Assembly (NCBI GenBank): GCA_005801025.1
Contig: SYDZ01000176.1
Location: 1-6,368, forward strand
Reading direction: 5' to 3'
Length of the DNA stretch: 6,368 nucleotides
From: Actinomycetota bacterium
GTDB lineage: Bacteria > Actinomycetota > Acidimicrobiia > Acidimicrobiales > Ilumatobacteraceae
Shown piece by piece: positions 1 through 5,507 of this stretch; the stretch's first letter is position 1; each line of letters starts with the position of its first letter. The position numbers were made by a program, and so were the translations under genes. Below the pieces are notes generated by a model that saw only the letters and a list, made by a program, of their open reading frames with translations, had not been told where the DNA came from and searched no databases.

Positions 1-59
1 AAATGGGTTAACTGCTCAGGGTCGGCACCAATCATCCCTCCACATGCATACTGTGACAT
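1..59 (-). CDS. N-terminus of a WXG100/ESAT-6-like small protein (partial, runs off left edge)
   Basis: Reading the minus strand from the ATG at 59-57 gives MSQYACGGMIGADPEQLTH, with no stop before the window edge. An AAAGGA Shine-Dalgarno sequence lies at 70-65, five bases before the ATG, which is as strong as any in the window. The GADPEQL segment resembles the start of the first helix in WXG100 (ESAT-6/CFP-10-like) proteins, which are roughly 100-residue helical hairpins, often type VII secretion substrates, and abundant in actinobacteria. The diagnostic WXG turn would lie outside the window, so the family call rests on a short N-terminal resemblance. The gene lies 72 bp downstream of the Nudix gene on the same strand, so it could be co-transcribed or have its own promoter. 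The existence of a real start here is better supported than the family name. Confidence 0.5.
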   Translation of the reverse strand, partial: MSQYACGGMIGADPEQLTH

Positions 60-64
60 CTCGT

Positions 65-70
65 TCCTTT
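65..70 (-). promoter_or_regulatory. Shine-Dalgarno site for the left-edge WXG100-like gene
   Basis: On the minus strand the sequence is AAAGGA, then five bases, then ATG (59-57). This site decides the start of a gene of which only 19 codons are visible, and it argues against treating the left edge as empty intergenic DNA. The same AAAGGA core precedes the DUF1295 gene start at 5507. Confidence 0.6.
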
Positions 71-95
71 CTTGACTGCCGCGACTCTCACGGAC

Positions 96-108
96 CTCAC
101 AATGTGAG
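96..108. repeat. Short perfect palindrome CTCACA-A-TGTGAG (possible operator)
   Basis: CTCACAATGTGAG is a perfect inverted repeat with six-base arms around one central base. It lies in the 72-bp gap between the Nudix stop codon and the left-edge WXG100-like start, about 37 bases upstream of that start. A second, looser pair of arms flanks it: GACTC at 83-87 and GAGTC at 112-116. As RNA it would give only a five-pair stem with a three-base loop and no U-tract, so an intrinsic terminator is unlikely. A protein-binding site is the better guess. The arms are in the opposite order to a CRP site. Confidence 0.35.
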
Positions 109-131
109 CATGAGTCAAATCACTCGGGCGA

Positions 132-641
132 CTAAAAATCAAGCAATGGCAAGAGCAACGCCACACTGTCAGGCAAAACTTTTTCTCGGCGGACTAACTC
201 ATCTAACCCATCGCGATGAACCCACCAGGCCTCCGCCACTTCACCATCATTGAAGGTCAACGGGCCCTGTGCTTGAACAATAAAACACCGTCCTATCAGG
301 GTGACTTGGTCATCTTCATAGGTTTGACATATGCCACCATCAAGCGGCTCTAATGACATATCTTGAATCCCGACCTCCTCATTCAGTTCACGAATTGCAG
401 CCGCAACATAACTTTCACCAGCGCTGACAACGCCACCCACGGCAATATCACACCAGCCTGGCCACACATCCTTGTGGGATGAGCGTCGATGTACCAACAA
501 CTGACCGGCGCCATCCATGACAGCAATAAAAACTGCCCGATGCCGTAACCGATTTTTGCGCATCTCGTGTCGTGAAACCGTGGAGATCACGACATCATGT
601 TCATCAACGATGTCCACCATTTCAATGACTTCGTTGTCCAT
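132..641 (-). CDS. Nudix hydrolase, YfcD/isopentenyl-diphosphate-isomerase-like subgroup
   Basis: This is a protein of about 169 residues with a complete Nudix box. Counting from the ATG at 641: G70, five residues, E76, seven residues, then REL 84-86, EE 88-89 and G91-I92. This matches GX5EX7REUXEEXGU, the Mg2+-binding catalytic helix-loop for cleaving nucleoside diphosphates linked to another group. The N-terminus (VDIVDEHDVV, then a LRHRAVFIAV strand and VHRRSSHKDVWPGWCD) is typical of the COG1443 subgroup that includes E. coli YfcD and type I IPP isomerase. It lacks the isomerase's conserved cysteine context, so pyrophosphohydrolase activity is more likely than isomerisation. The substrate cannot be told. 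The start is ambiguous: GTG at 644 and ATG at 641 are tandem, no clear Shine-Dalgarno precedes either, and ATG at 617 is also in frame. It is transcribed divergently from the M20 gene. Confidence 0.93.
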   Translation of the reverse strand: MDNEVIEMVDIVDEHDVVISTVSRHEMRKNRLRHRAVFIAVMDGAGQLLVHRRSSHKDVWPGWCDIAVGGVVSAGESYVAAAIRELNEEVGIQDMSLEPLDGGICQTYEDDQVTLIGRCFIVQAQGPLTFNDGEVAEAWWVHRDGLDELVRREKVLPDSVALLLPLLDF

Positions 642-685
642 CACTGTTATTTCTTAGCACGTTCATTGGCATCTTCTGATAGGTC

Positions 686-691
686 TACGAT
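686..691 (+). promoter_or_regulatory. Putative -10 box for leaderless expression of the M20 gene
   Basis: TACGAT fits the TANNNT -10 pattern and ends six bases before the A of the ATG at 698, so transcription would start at or next to the initiation codon. No convincing Shine-Dalgarno is present; the nearest purine run, AGG at 681-683, is too far away. TTGGCA at 666-671 resembles a -35 box, but the 14-base spacing is short. Leaderless mRNAs with this geometry are common in actinobacteria. This is inferred from spacing only. Confidence 0.4.
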
Positions 692-697
692 ATAGAG

Positions 698-1927
698 ATG
701 GCTGATCCAACAGATATCTCTACCCTCGCTGAGGAGTCGCTTGATTTACTCGATGACACGATCGCCTTGCGCCGTCGTCTTCATGAATGGCCAGAACTTG
801 GAAATCATCTGCCCAAGACCCGCGATGAAGTTCTCGCCGCACTTGAGGGACTTCCTCTCGGTATTACATTGCACGAAACGACGTCGGGAATTGTAGCCTC
901 ACTCGAGGGCAATAAACCAGGACCCACAATGCTCTTACGAGGCGATATGGATGCGCTTCCGATGCCCGAAGATACGGGTGTCGAATTTAGTTCACGTGTT
1001 CCCAATGTGATGCATGCCTGTGGCCATGACACACACACTGCAATGTTGGTCGGTGCTGCCCGATTACTCACTGCGCATCGTGATCAAATCCATGGTCGTG
1101 TTGTCTTTATGTTTCAACCTGGTGAGGAAGGACATGCTGGAGCACGATTCATGCTTGATGAAGGATTACTTGATGTCGGCCCATTATCTGATGGCTCAAC
1201 ATCTGAAGTCACTGGTGCTTTTGCAATTCACACAACATCATCACTGCCGACGGGATTCATCAGCACCCGTGGCGGACCGATCATGGCTTCAAGCGACACC
1301 TTGGCGATCCGTGTGATCGGTAAGGGTGGACACGCCAGTGAACCATTCCGCACCCTGGACCCGATTCCCGCGGCCTGTGAGATTGTTCAAGCCCTGCAGT
1401 CAATGATCACTCGTCGAATCAATGTCTTTAACCCCGGCGTCCTCACCGTCACTCAACTCAACGCTGGTACGACGACCAATGTGATTCCAGAATTTGCAGA
1501 AATTCAAGGCACGATCAGAGCCATCAGTGAAGTCACCCGACGAATGATTCATGACGGTGTGACGCGGGTTGCCGAGGGAATCGCGGCCGCTCACGGTCTT
1601 GAAGTCAGCGTCAAACTCGTTGATGGCTACGACGTCACGGTCAACAGCAAAACTTACGCGCAAACCGCCGGAAACATTGCGCAAGAGATCATTGGCGCGG
1701 AACGATTCATTGAATTACCAAATCCAGTGATGGGTGCAGAAGACTTTGGTTACGTACTCAATCACGTCCCTGGAGCAATGGTCTTTTTGGGGGCAACTCC
1801 GCACGAGCGCAACTTGGCTAGCGCTGCACCCAATCACTCAAATCGCGTCTTCTACGACGAGGCCTGTATGAGCACTGGGATTTCGATCTACAGCGCAGTC
1901 GCCCTGCGCCATCTGTCAGCTGCCTGA
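698..1927 (+). CDS. M20D family metal-dependent amidohydrolase (hippurate hydrolase / IAA-amino-acid hydrolase type)
   Basis: A 409-residue cytosolic enzyme predicted to hydrolyse N-acyl amino acids or similar amides with a two-metal centre. Motifs in order are RGDMDALPM (81-89), HACGHD (106-111), QPGEEG (140-145), a histidine at 178 (AIH), GKGGHAS opening the dimerisation (lid) domain (208-214), NAGTTTNVIP (255-264), MGAEDFGY (345-352) and NHS (379-381). By analogy with plant ILL2 and bacterial M20D enzymes, C108, H110, E144, H178 and H380 are the metal ligands and E143 the general base, and all are present. Length is normal for the family and there is no signal peptide. The substrate cannot be read from sequence. 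ATG 698 is a likely leaderless start. The 3' end overlaps the convergent SDR gene by 12 bp. The family call is firm; hippurate versus N-acetyl-amino-acid or peptide amide specificity is open. Confidence 0.95.
   Translation: MADPTDISTLAEESLDLLDDTIALRRRLHEWPELGNHLPKTRDEVLAALEGLPLGITLHETTSGIVASLEGNKPGPTMLLRGDMDALPMPEDTGVEFSSRVPNVMHACGHDTHTAMLVGAARLLTAHRDQIHGRVVFMFQPGEEGHAGARFMLDEGLLDVGPLSDGSTSEVTGAFAIHTTSSLPTGFISTRGGPIMASSDTLAIRVIGKGGHASEPFRTLDPIPAACEIVQALQSMITRRINVFNPGVLTVTQLNAGTTTNVIPEFAEIQGTIRAISEVTRRMIHDGVTRVAEGIAAAHGLEVSVKLVDGYDVTVNSKTYAQTAGNIAQEIIGAERFIELPNPVMGAEDFGYVLNHVPGAMVFLGATPHERNLASAAPNHSNRVFYDEACMSTGISIYSAVALRHLSAA
1893..1909 (-). terminator. Hairpin just downstream of the SDR stop (possible U-less terminator)
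   Basis: On the minus strand, GCGCAG and CTGCGC form a perfect six-pair stem around a five-base loop, extendable by two G-U wobble pairs. It begins seven bases past the SDR stop codon (1918-1916), inside the end of the M20 coding region. No U-tract follows, so it is not a classic intrinsic terminator. It might stop or stabilise the SDR transcript, or be a coincidence of codon content. Confidence 0.25.
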
Positions 1928-2770
1928 AATTGGTCCAGCGGGGTAGCGCGCATCACCAAGCACCATCTCCATCGCAGGTTCAATATTCGGACCACGACGG
2001 AGATGATGTCCACCGTCAGCACTGATACAGGTTCCCGTGATCCACGAACTTTCGGCGCCCAATAAGAAGCGCACCAACTTGCCGATGTCTTGAGTACTGC
2101 CCACGCGACCTAATGGCATCTGATCTAAGTAATCCTGCAAAATTGGTTCAAGCGTCATGATTCCTTGCGTGGCATCAGTTGGTACCAAACCCGGCCGCAC
2201 TGCGTTAGCACGAATATTACGACAGCCAAGTTCGTCGGCAGTCTGGCGAACCAACATTTCAAGTCCAGCCTTGGAGACATCGTAGGGAGTCATAAAACGG
2301 TGGGTCACAGGTCCAGCAATTGACGACATGGCGACGATTGACCCTCCACCATTGGCTGCCAAATAACTCACTGAATGTTTGATGGTGAGGAACGCGCCAG
2401 TGAGGTTGGTCCCGAGAATTCCATTCCAATCTTCTAAGGAGGTCAAGTGGATCGGACCACCGCCACCGTAACCAGCGTTGGCCACAACCATGGTCAACTT
2501 GCCAGCCGCATTTGCCACTGCGCACGCATTCGCCACACTTTCTTCACTTGTGACATCACATGCCACAGTTAAAACTTGAGCACCGCCTTCGGCGATAGAT
2601 CGCAGTTCTTCAGCCGCCGCCGTAAGGCGTTCAACATTGCGGGCCGCCAAAATCACTGTCGCTGCATCTTGAACAAGTTCACGGGCGCAACCGAGACCAA
2701 TTCCCGATCCCCCTCCCGTAATGAATGCAACCTGGCCGATAAGAGGGTGGGGATCCTGTTGAGAAGACAT
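1916..2770 (-). CDS. Short-chain dehydrogenase/reductase (SDR, classical type)
   Basis: A 284-residue NAD(P)-dependent oxidoreductase. It has the Rossmann glycine motif TGGGSGIG (18-25), CDVT with D72, NAG (98-100), N122, and the catalytic S150, Y163 and K167 in the spacing of classical SDRs; RPG follows at 193-195. An arginine after strand 2 (AARN, R44) hints at NADP(H). After the usual end near DGGHH it carries a tail of about 28 residues, longer than the typical 250-residue enzyme. The start at 2770 is chosen because GAGGA lies seven bases upstream and the SDR fold begins about ten residues in. The open frame continues upstream to 2923, but that stretch is antisense to the CoA-transferase and is unlike any SDR. 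It is divergent from the CoA-transferase gene, with a palindrome between them, which suggests linked catabolic roles. The substrate (hydroxyacyl-CoA, steroid or alcohol) is unknown. Confidence 0.95.
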   Translation of the reverse strand: MSSQQDPHPLIGQVAFITGGGSGIGLGCARELVQDAATVILAARNVERLTAAAEELRSIAEGGAQVLTVACDVTSEESVANACAVANAAGKLTMVVANAGYGGGGPIHLTSLEDWNGILGTNLTGAFLTIKHSVSYLAANGGGSIVAMSSIAGPVTHRFMTPYDVSKAGLEMLVRQTADELGCRNIRANAVRPGLVPTDATQGIMTLEPILQDYLDQMPLGRVGSTQDIGKLVRFLLGAESSWITGTCISADGGHHLRRGPNIEPAMEMVLGDARYPAGPISGS

Positions 2771-2777
2771 GATGTGA

Positions 2778-2782
2778 TCCTC
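2778..2782 (-). promoter_or_regulatory. Shine-Dalgarno site that fixes the SDR start
   Basis: GAGGA on the minus strand sits seven bases before ATG 2770 and decides against the longer open frame that reaches 2923. Its first two bases belong to the distal arm of the inverted repeat 2781-2799. A hairpin in the SDR leader, or a protein on that DNA, could therefore affect ribosome access as well as transcription. Confidence 0.65.
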
Positions 2783-2799
2783 GCACAAAGTCTGTGCGA
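2781..2799. promoter_or_regulatory. Perfect inverted repeat in the divergent SDR/CoA-transferase promoter region (candidate operator)
   Basis: TCGCACAAAGTCTGTGCGA has seven-base perfect arms (TCGCACA/TGTGCGA) around a five-base centre. It sits in the 64-bp gap between two divergent start codons, where a TetR- or GntR-type regulator commonly controls both genes. A weak SDR promoter can be drawn on the minus strand: TTGCTT at 2817-2812, 17 bases, then CAGACT at 2794-2789. The palindrome would cover that -10 region. The alternative is an RNA hairpin in the SDR leader, next to its Shine-Dalgarno site. No regulator gene is in the window. Confidence 0.5.
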
Positions 2800-2834
2800 C
2801 CGAGTAAACGAAAGCAATGCAGATCTGGGAAGAT

Positions 2835-4067
2835 ATGCAGGTGAGCCAAGCCGCCTCTCCTTTATCTGGCATCCGAGTCCTTGACCTGACACGCGTTCTT
2901 GCTGGTCCGCACTGTGGCCGCATGCTGTGTGATTATGGAGCCGAAGTCATCAAAGTCGAACCTCCCGAAGGTGACCTCACACGTTTCACTAATCCCCGTG
3001 TTGGATCACTATCAACATATTTCATTCAGCAAAATGCGGGAAAGAAATGCGTTAGCATTAATTTGTCAACAATGCGCGGTGCGGAAATTTTTCGTGGTCT
3101 TGCCAACGCCAGCGATGTCGTACTGGAGAACTATCGTCCCGGCGTGATGGACCGCCTAGGTCTTGGATATGACTCGTTGTCGTCCACCAACCCACGTCTC
3201 GTGTACGCCTCCATCAGTGGCTACGGCGCCGATGGTCCATGGGTGCATCGGCGCGCTTACGCCAGCGTTATCGGTGCTGAAAGTGGACTCACTCGTGCAC
3301 AAGGTGATACGCGAGGTGGCAATTATGCCAACGACCCATGGTCACATGCAGACACATATACCGCTCTCGAAACAACGACTGCGATTTTGGCTGCGTTGTA
3401 TCAGCGTGAACGAACTGGTGCCGGCGAACGTATTGATGTTTCCATGGCGGGAACCATGCTTTACGTCAATGAACATATGCACGACGAGTTATACGACGGG
3501 CCCACTGATCCGAACTGGATTCGTTCATTTCAACCTGGCGATTATCCAATCATGCAGATTGCCGATGGATCTCATGTGGTCATCAGCGCCCATCCCGCCG
3601 AGCGCGGGACGTTTGAGATCATCGTGGCTGTGATGGATAAGCCACATTTACTCAATGACTCGCGCTTTGTTGATGTGCAAACTCGGATGTCTAACTTTGA
3701 GGCTCTCCTTCATGAAATGCGCACTTGGGCATCTTCTCTCGCCACCGCTCAAGATTTTGAAGATCGATGTGATGAGTTCGGTTTAGCCGTCGGCGTGATG
3801 CGCACCGCCCGCGAACTTGCCGAGAACGAATGGGCCGAAGTGCGCGGAGCAATTACGACAGTGCCTGATCGTATTGGTGGAGAAATACGAGTTCCTAATG
3901 CACCTTGGCATTTCACTCATGGCAAGGTCGGCACTCATGGCGAGCCGCGGTATCGCGGTGAGGATAACCGCCACGTATTGCGCGATATTTTGTCATTGGA
4001 CAATGAGGAAATATCTGCCCTTGAAAACGACGGCGTGATCTCGAGTCGGATCCCCAAAACTTCTTAG
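2835..4067 (+). CDS. CaiB/BaiF family (class III) CoA-transferase
   Basis: A 410-residue protein predicted to move CoA between carboxylic acids through an aspartyl-CoA intermediate. The N-terminus PLSGIRVLDLTRVLAGP (9-25), then YGAEVIKVEPPEGD (34-47), LENYRPGVMDRLGLGY (97-112) and the SGYGADGP segment (128-135) are family hallmarks. D173 (HADTYTAL) falls 11 residues before ILAAL, as the catalytic aspartate of formyl-CoA transferase does. RERTGAGERIDVSM (191-204) follows. Where alpha-methylacyl-CoA racemases have GHD, this protein has AYA, so a transferase is more likely than a racemase. The acid partners cannot be predicted. Start choice: ATG 2835 has GGGA four to eight bases upstream; ATG 2817 (six residues longer) has no ribosome site, and GTG 2841 is also possible. 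It is divergent from the SDR gene. The TAG stop overlaps the convergent YczE-type gene's stop by 4 bp. Confidence 0.93.
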   Translation: MQVSQAASPLSGIRVLDLTRVLAGPHCGRMLCDYGAEVIKVEPPEGDLTRFTNPRVGSLSTYFIQQNAGKKCVSINLSTMRGAEIFRGLANASDVVLENYRPGVMDRLGLGYDSLSSTNPRLVYASISGYGADGPWVHRRAYASVIGAESGLTRAQGDTRGGNYANDPWSHADTYTALETTTAILAALYQRERTGAGERIDVSMAGTMLYVNEHMHDELYDGPTDPNWIRSFQPGDYPIMQIADGSHVVISAHPAERGTFEIIVAVMDKPHLLNDSRFVDVQTRMSNFEALLHEMRTWASSLATAQDFEDRCDEFGLAVGVMRTARELAENEWAEVRGAITTVPDRIGGEIRVPNAPWHFTHGKVGTHGEPRYRGEDNRHVLRDILSLDNEEISALENDGVISSRIPKTS

Positions 4068-4714
4068 GCATCTACGGCAGCCGGCGGAGTCATCACTTCA
4101 GTGCCCATAAAGCGCACCATAGGTGGAAGAGTGCGCGCCAACACGGGTCCAGTCAAAAGCACAAAGAGAATAGTTCCAGCTCCGATTTCGCCTCCCAGCA
4201 AAATGCCACCAGTAACAACCACAACTTCAATTCCCCAGCGCGCGACTTGCATACTCAAACCTTTGTCATGCAGTCCGAGCATTAATAATTCGATCGGACC
4301 AGTCCCCAATGTGGTGGCCACACCCACGGTGATTCCGAAGTATAAAAGTGCCATGCCGCCCAACATCATCAGAATGCGCCATACCAATTGCTCTGGTTCA
4401 GCGACGAGTGGCAGAACAATATTGACCACTTGACCCACCAGAATACTGCCAATCAAGGTTCCCCAACTTGGAAATCTCTTGAAAGCAATCGCTAACAATG
4501 TGAAGAGGGCCCCACTCAGCCAACCCATTGTTCCAACAGCGATATCGAGTTGCTTTGCTCCACCAGTTGTAAAGACGTCCGCAGGGGCAACTCCGAGGTG
4601 AGCCTGAACCATCAGTGAAATCGCAGTTCCGACTGCTGCGACAGCAAATAAGAGAGCACCTGCTCGAAACGGAAAAGACTTCAGCGCAGTCACGCTAGTG
4701 GGTTTCTCAAGCAC
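4064..4714 (-). CDS. YczE/YitT-like integral membrane protein (COG2364)
   Basis: A 216-residue, strongly hydrophobic protein with about six membrane segments (near 17-36, 60-78, 84-104, 111-132, 158-176 and 179-196). The stretch ahead of segment 2, AHLGVAPADVFTTGG (38-52), echoes a second one, TTLGTGPIELLMLGL (134-148). This LG..P repeat is typical of the YczE family and suggests an internal duplication of two half-units. The biochemical role is unknown; B. subtilis yczE lies beside sfp and is linked to lipopeptide/polyketide production, which should not be transferred here. The start is GTG 4714 with no clear Shine-Dalgarno. It follows the DUF1295 stop by 16 bp, so it is probably the third gene of the minus-strand operon. 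A charged-to-polar tail (about 200-216) follows the last segment. The stop codon overlaps that of the CoA-transferase. Confidence 0.82.
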   Translation of the reverse strand: MLEKPTSVTALKSFPFRAGALLFAVAAVGTAISLMVQAHLGVAPADVFTTGGAKQLDIAVGTMGWLSGALFTLLAIAFKRFPSWGTLIGSILVGQVVNIVLPLVAEPEQLVWRILMMLGGMALLYFGITVGVATTLGTGPIELLMLGLHDKGLSMQVARWGIEVVVVTGGILLGGEIGAGTILFVLLTGPVLARTLPPMVRFMGTEVMTPPAAVDA

Positions 4715-4730
4715 CCAACCACAACTTAGA

Positions 4731-5507
4731 TTAGGCCTTTTTGGTGGGCCGAGGGAAAAATGGGCTCGTGCGGGCGATGTAATTTTCGTAGCCTTCTCGA
4801 CGCTTCTTTAGTGATTTCTCCAAGAGGGTGACTCCACTGACACGGCGCAAGAAGAAGGTCATCACCGCCGCCCCTATCAAGCCCCAAGCACCCGAACCAG
4901 TTTCCGCCGCCACAATGGCGATACCCCACCAGACACACGAGTCACCAAAATAATTTGGGTGACGAGTGAATTTCCACAAACCTTGATCCATGACTTTGCC
5001 GGCATTGGCTGAGTCGGCTTTGAATCGCGCCAACTGAGCGTCACCGACAACTTCAAAGAACAATCCGATGAGATAGACCAACACACCGATGACCGCCAAA
5101 GGACCGATTTGCGGTGTGGCATCAGACTGCCCAAGTTGCACTGGCAGAGAAACTATCCACATCAAAGTTCCCTGCAGACCGAATACTGTCACCAAACTAA
5201 TCAGCGGAAATCTTGGTCCCCAATGTTTACGCATTGAGCGGTAGCGAAAATCTTCACCATGTCCTGAATTGCGCCACAACAAATAGATTCCTAAGCGCAG
5301 ACCCCACACCGATGTCATCGCTGTTAAGAGCCACTGTCGAGCATTATCGCCATCGGCAACAGCACGAGAGATCCAGGCCACAAGAACGAAACCAAGTCCC
5401 CACACGATGTCAACAATGGAGGCGTTTTTCTTCATCAAACTGATGATCCACGTGGCCAACATCAAGGCCACAATTCCAACCGCGGCCGACGACATCACTT
5501 CACCCAT
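4731..5507 (-). CDS. DUF1295 / steroid 5-alpha-reductase-fold membrane protein
   Basis: A 258-residue polytopic membrane protein with about six hydrophobic segments (near 7-24, 32-50, 58-77, 101-122, 135-153 and 190-220). The N-terminal NASIVDIVWGLGFVLVAW (28-45) and the C-terminal block are diagnostic of DUF1295: FEVVGDAQLARFK (151-163), GLWKFTRHPNYFGD (176-189), WWG (193-195) and GVTLLEK with RREGYENYIARTSPF (225-250). The fold is shared with steroid 5-alpha-reductases and isoprenylcysteine methyltransferases, where the RHPNY region helps bind the cofactor. A lipid reductase is plausible, but the reaction is not established for this group. ATG 5507 is supported by AAAGGA at 5519-5514, six bases upstream. 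The first eight bases overlap the end of the acyltransferase gene, implying translational coupling and a joint lipid-related job. Confidence 0.92.
   Translation of the reverse strand: MGEVMSSAAVGIVALMLATWIISLMKKNASIVDIVWGLGFVLVAWISRAVADGDNARQWLLTAMTSVWGLRLGIYLLWRNSGHGEDFRYRSMRKHWGPRFPLISLVTVFGLQGTLMWIVSLPVQLGQSDATPQIGPLAVIGVLVYLIGLFFEVVGDAQLARFKADSANAGKVMDQGLWKFTRHPNYFGDSCVWWGIAIVAAETGSGAWGLIGAAVMTFFLRRVSGVTLLEKSLKKRREGYENYIARTSPFFPRPTKKA

Noticed and set aside
96..108. CRP-type binding site
   Set aside because: A CRP site is TGTGA then TCACA with a six-base spacer; here the arms are in the reverse order and are separated by one base.
113..118. TTGACT on the minus strand as a -35 box for the left-edge gene
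   Set aside because: No acceptable -10 hexamer lies 16-18 bases downstream (the 17-base position reads GTCCGT), so no promoter was called.
44..253. Plus-strand open frame of 69 codons overlapping the Nudix gene
   Set aside because: It is antisense to the Nudix 3' end, has low-complexity Pro/His-rich content, shows no family resemblance and spans both a stop codon and the edge gene's ribosome site on the other strand.
1014..1316. Second-frame plus-strand open frame inside the M20 gene
   Set aside because: It lies wholly within the conserved catalytic region of M20 in another frame and has no recognisable motif, so it is a shadow.
2771..2923. N-terminal extension of the SDR frame to a start at 2923
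   Set aside because: The extra 51 residues are antisense to the CoA-transferase N-terminus, unlike any SDR, and a good GAGGA site supports ATG 2770.
3163..3633. 156-codon open frame inside the CoA-transferase gene
   Set aside because: It is the +1 shadow of a region with the family's conserved motifs. No domain is recognisable and no ribosome site was noted.
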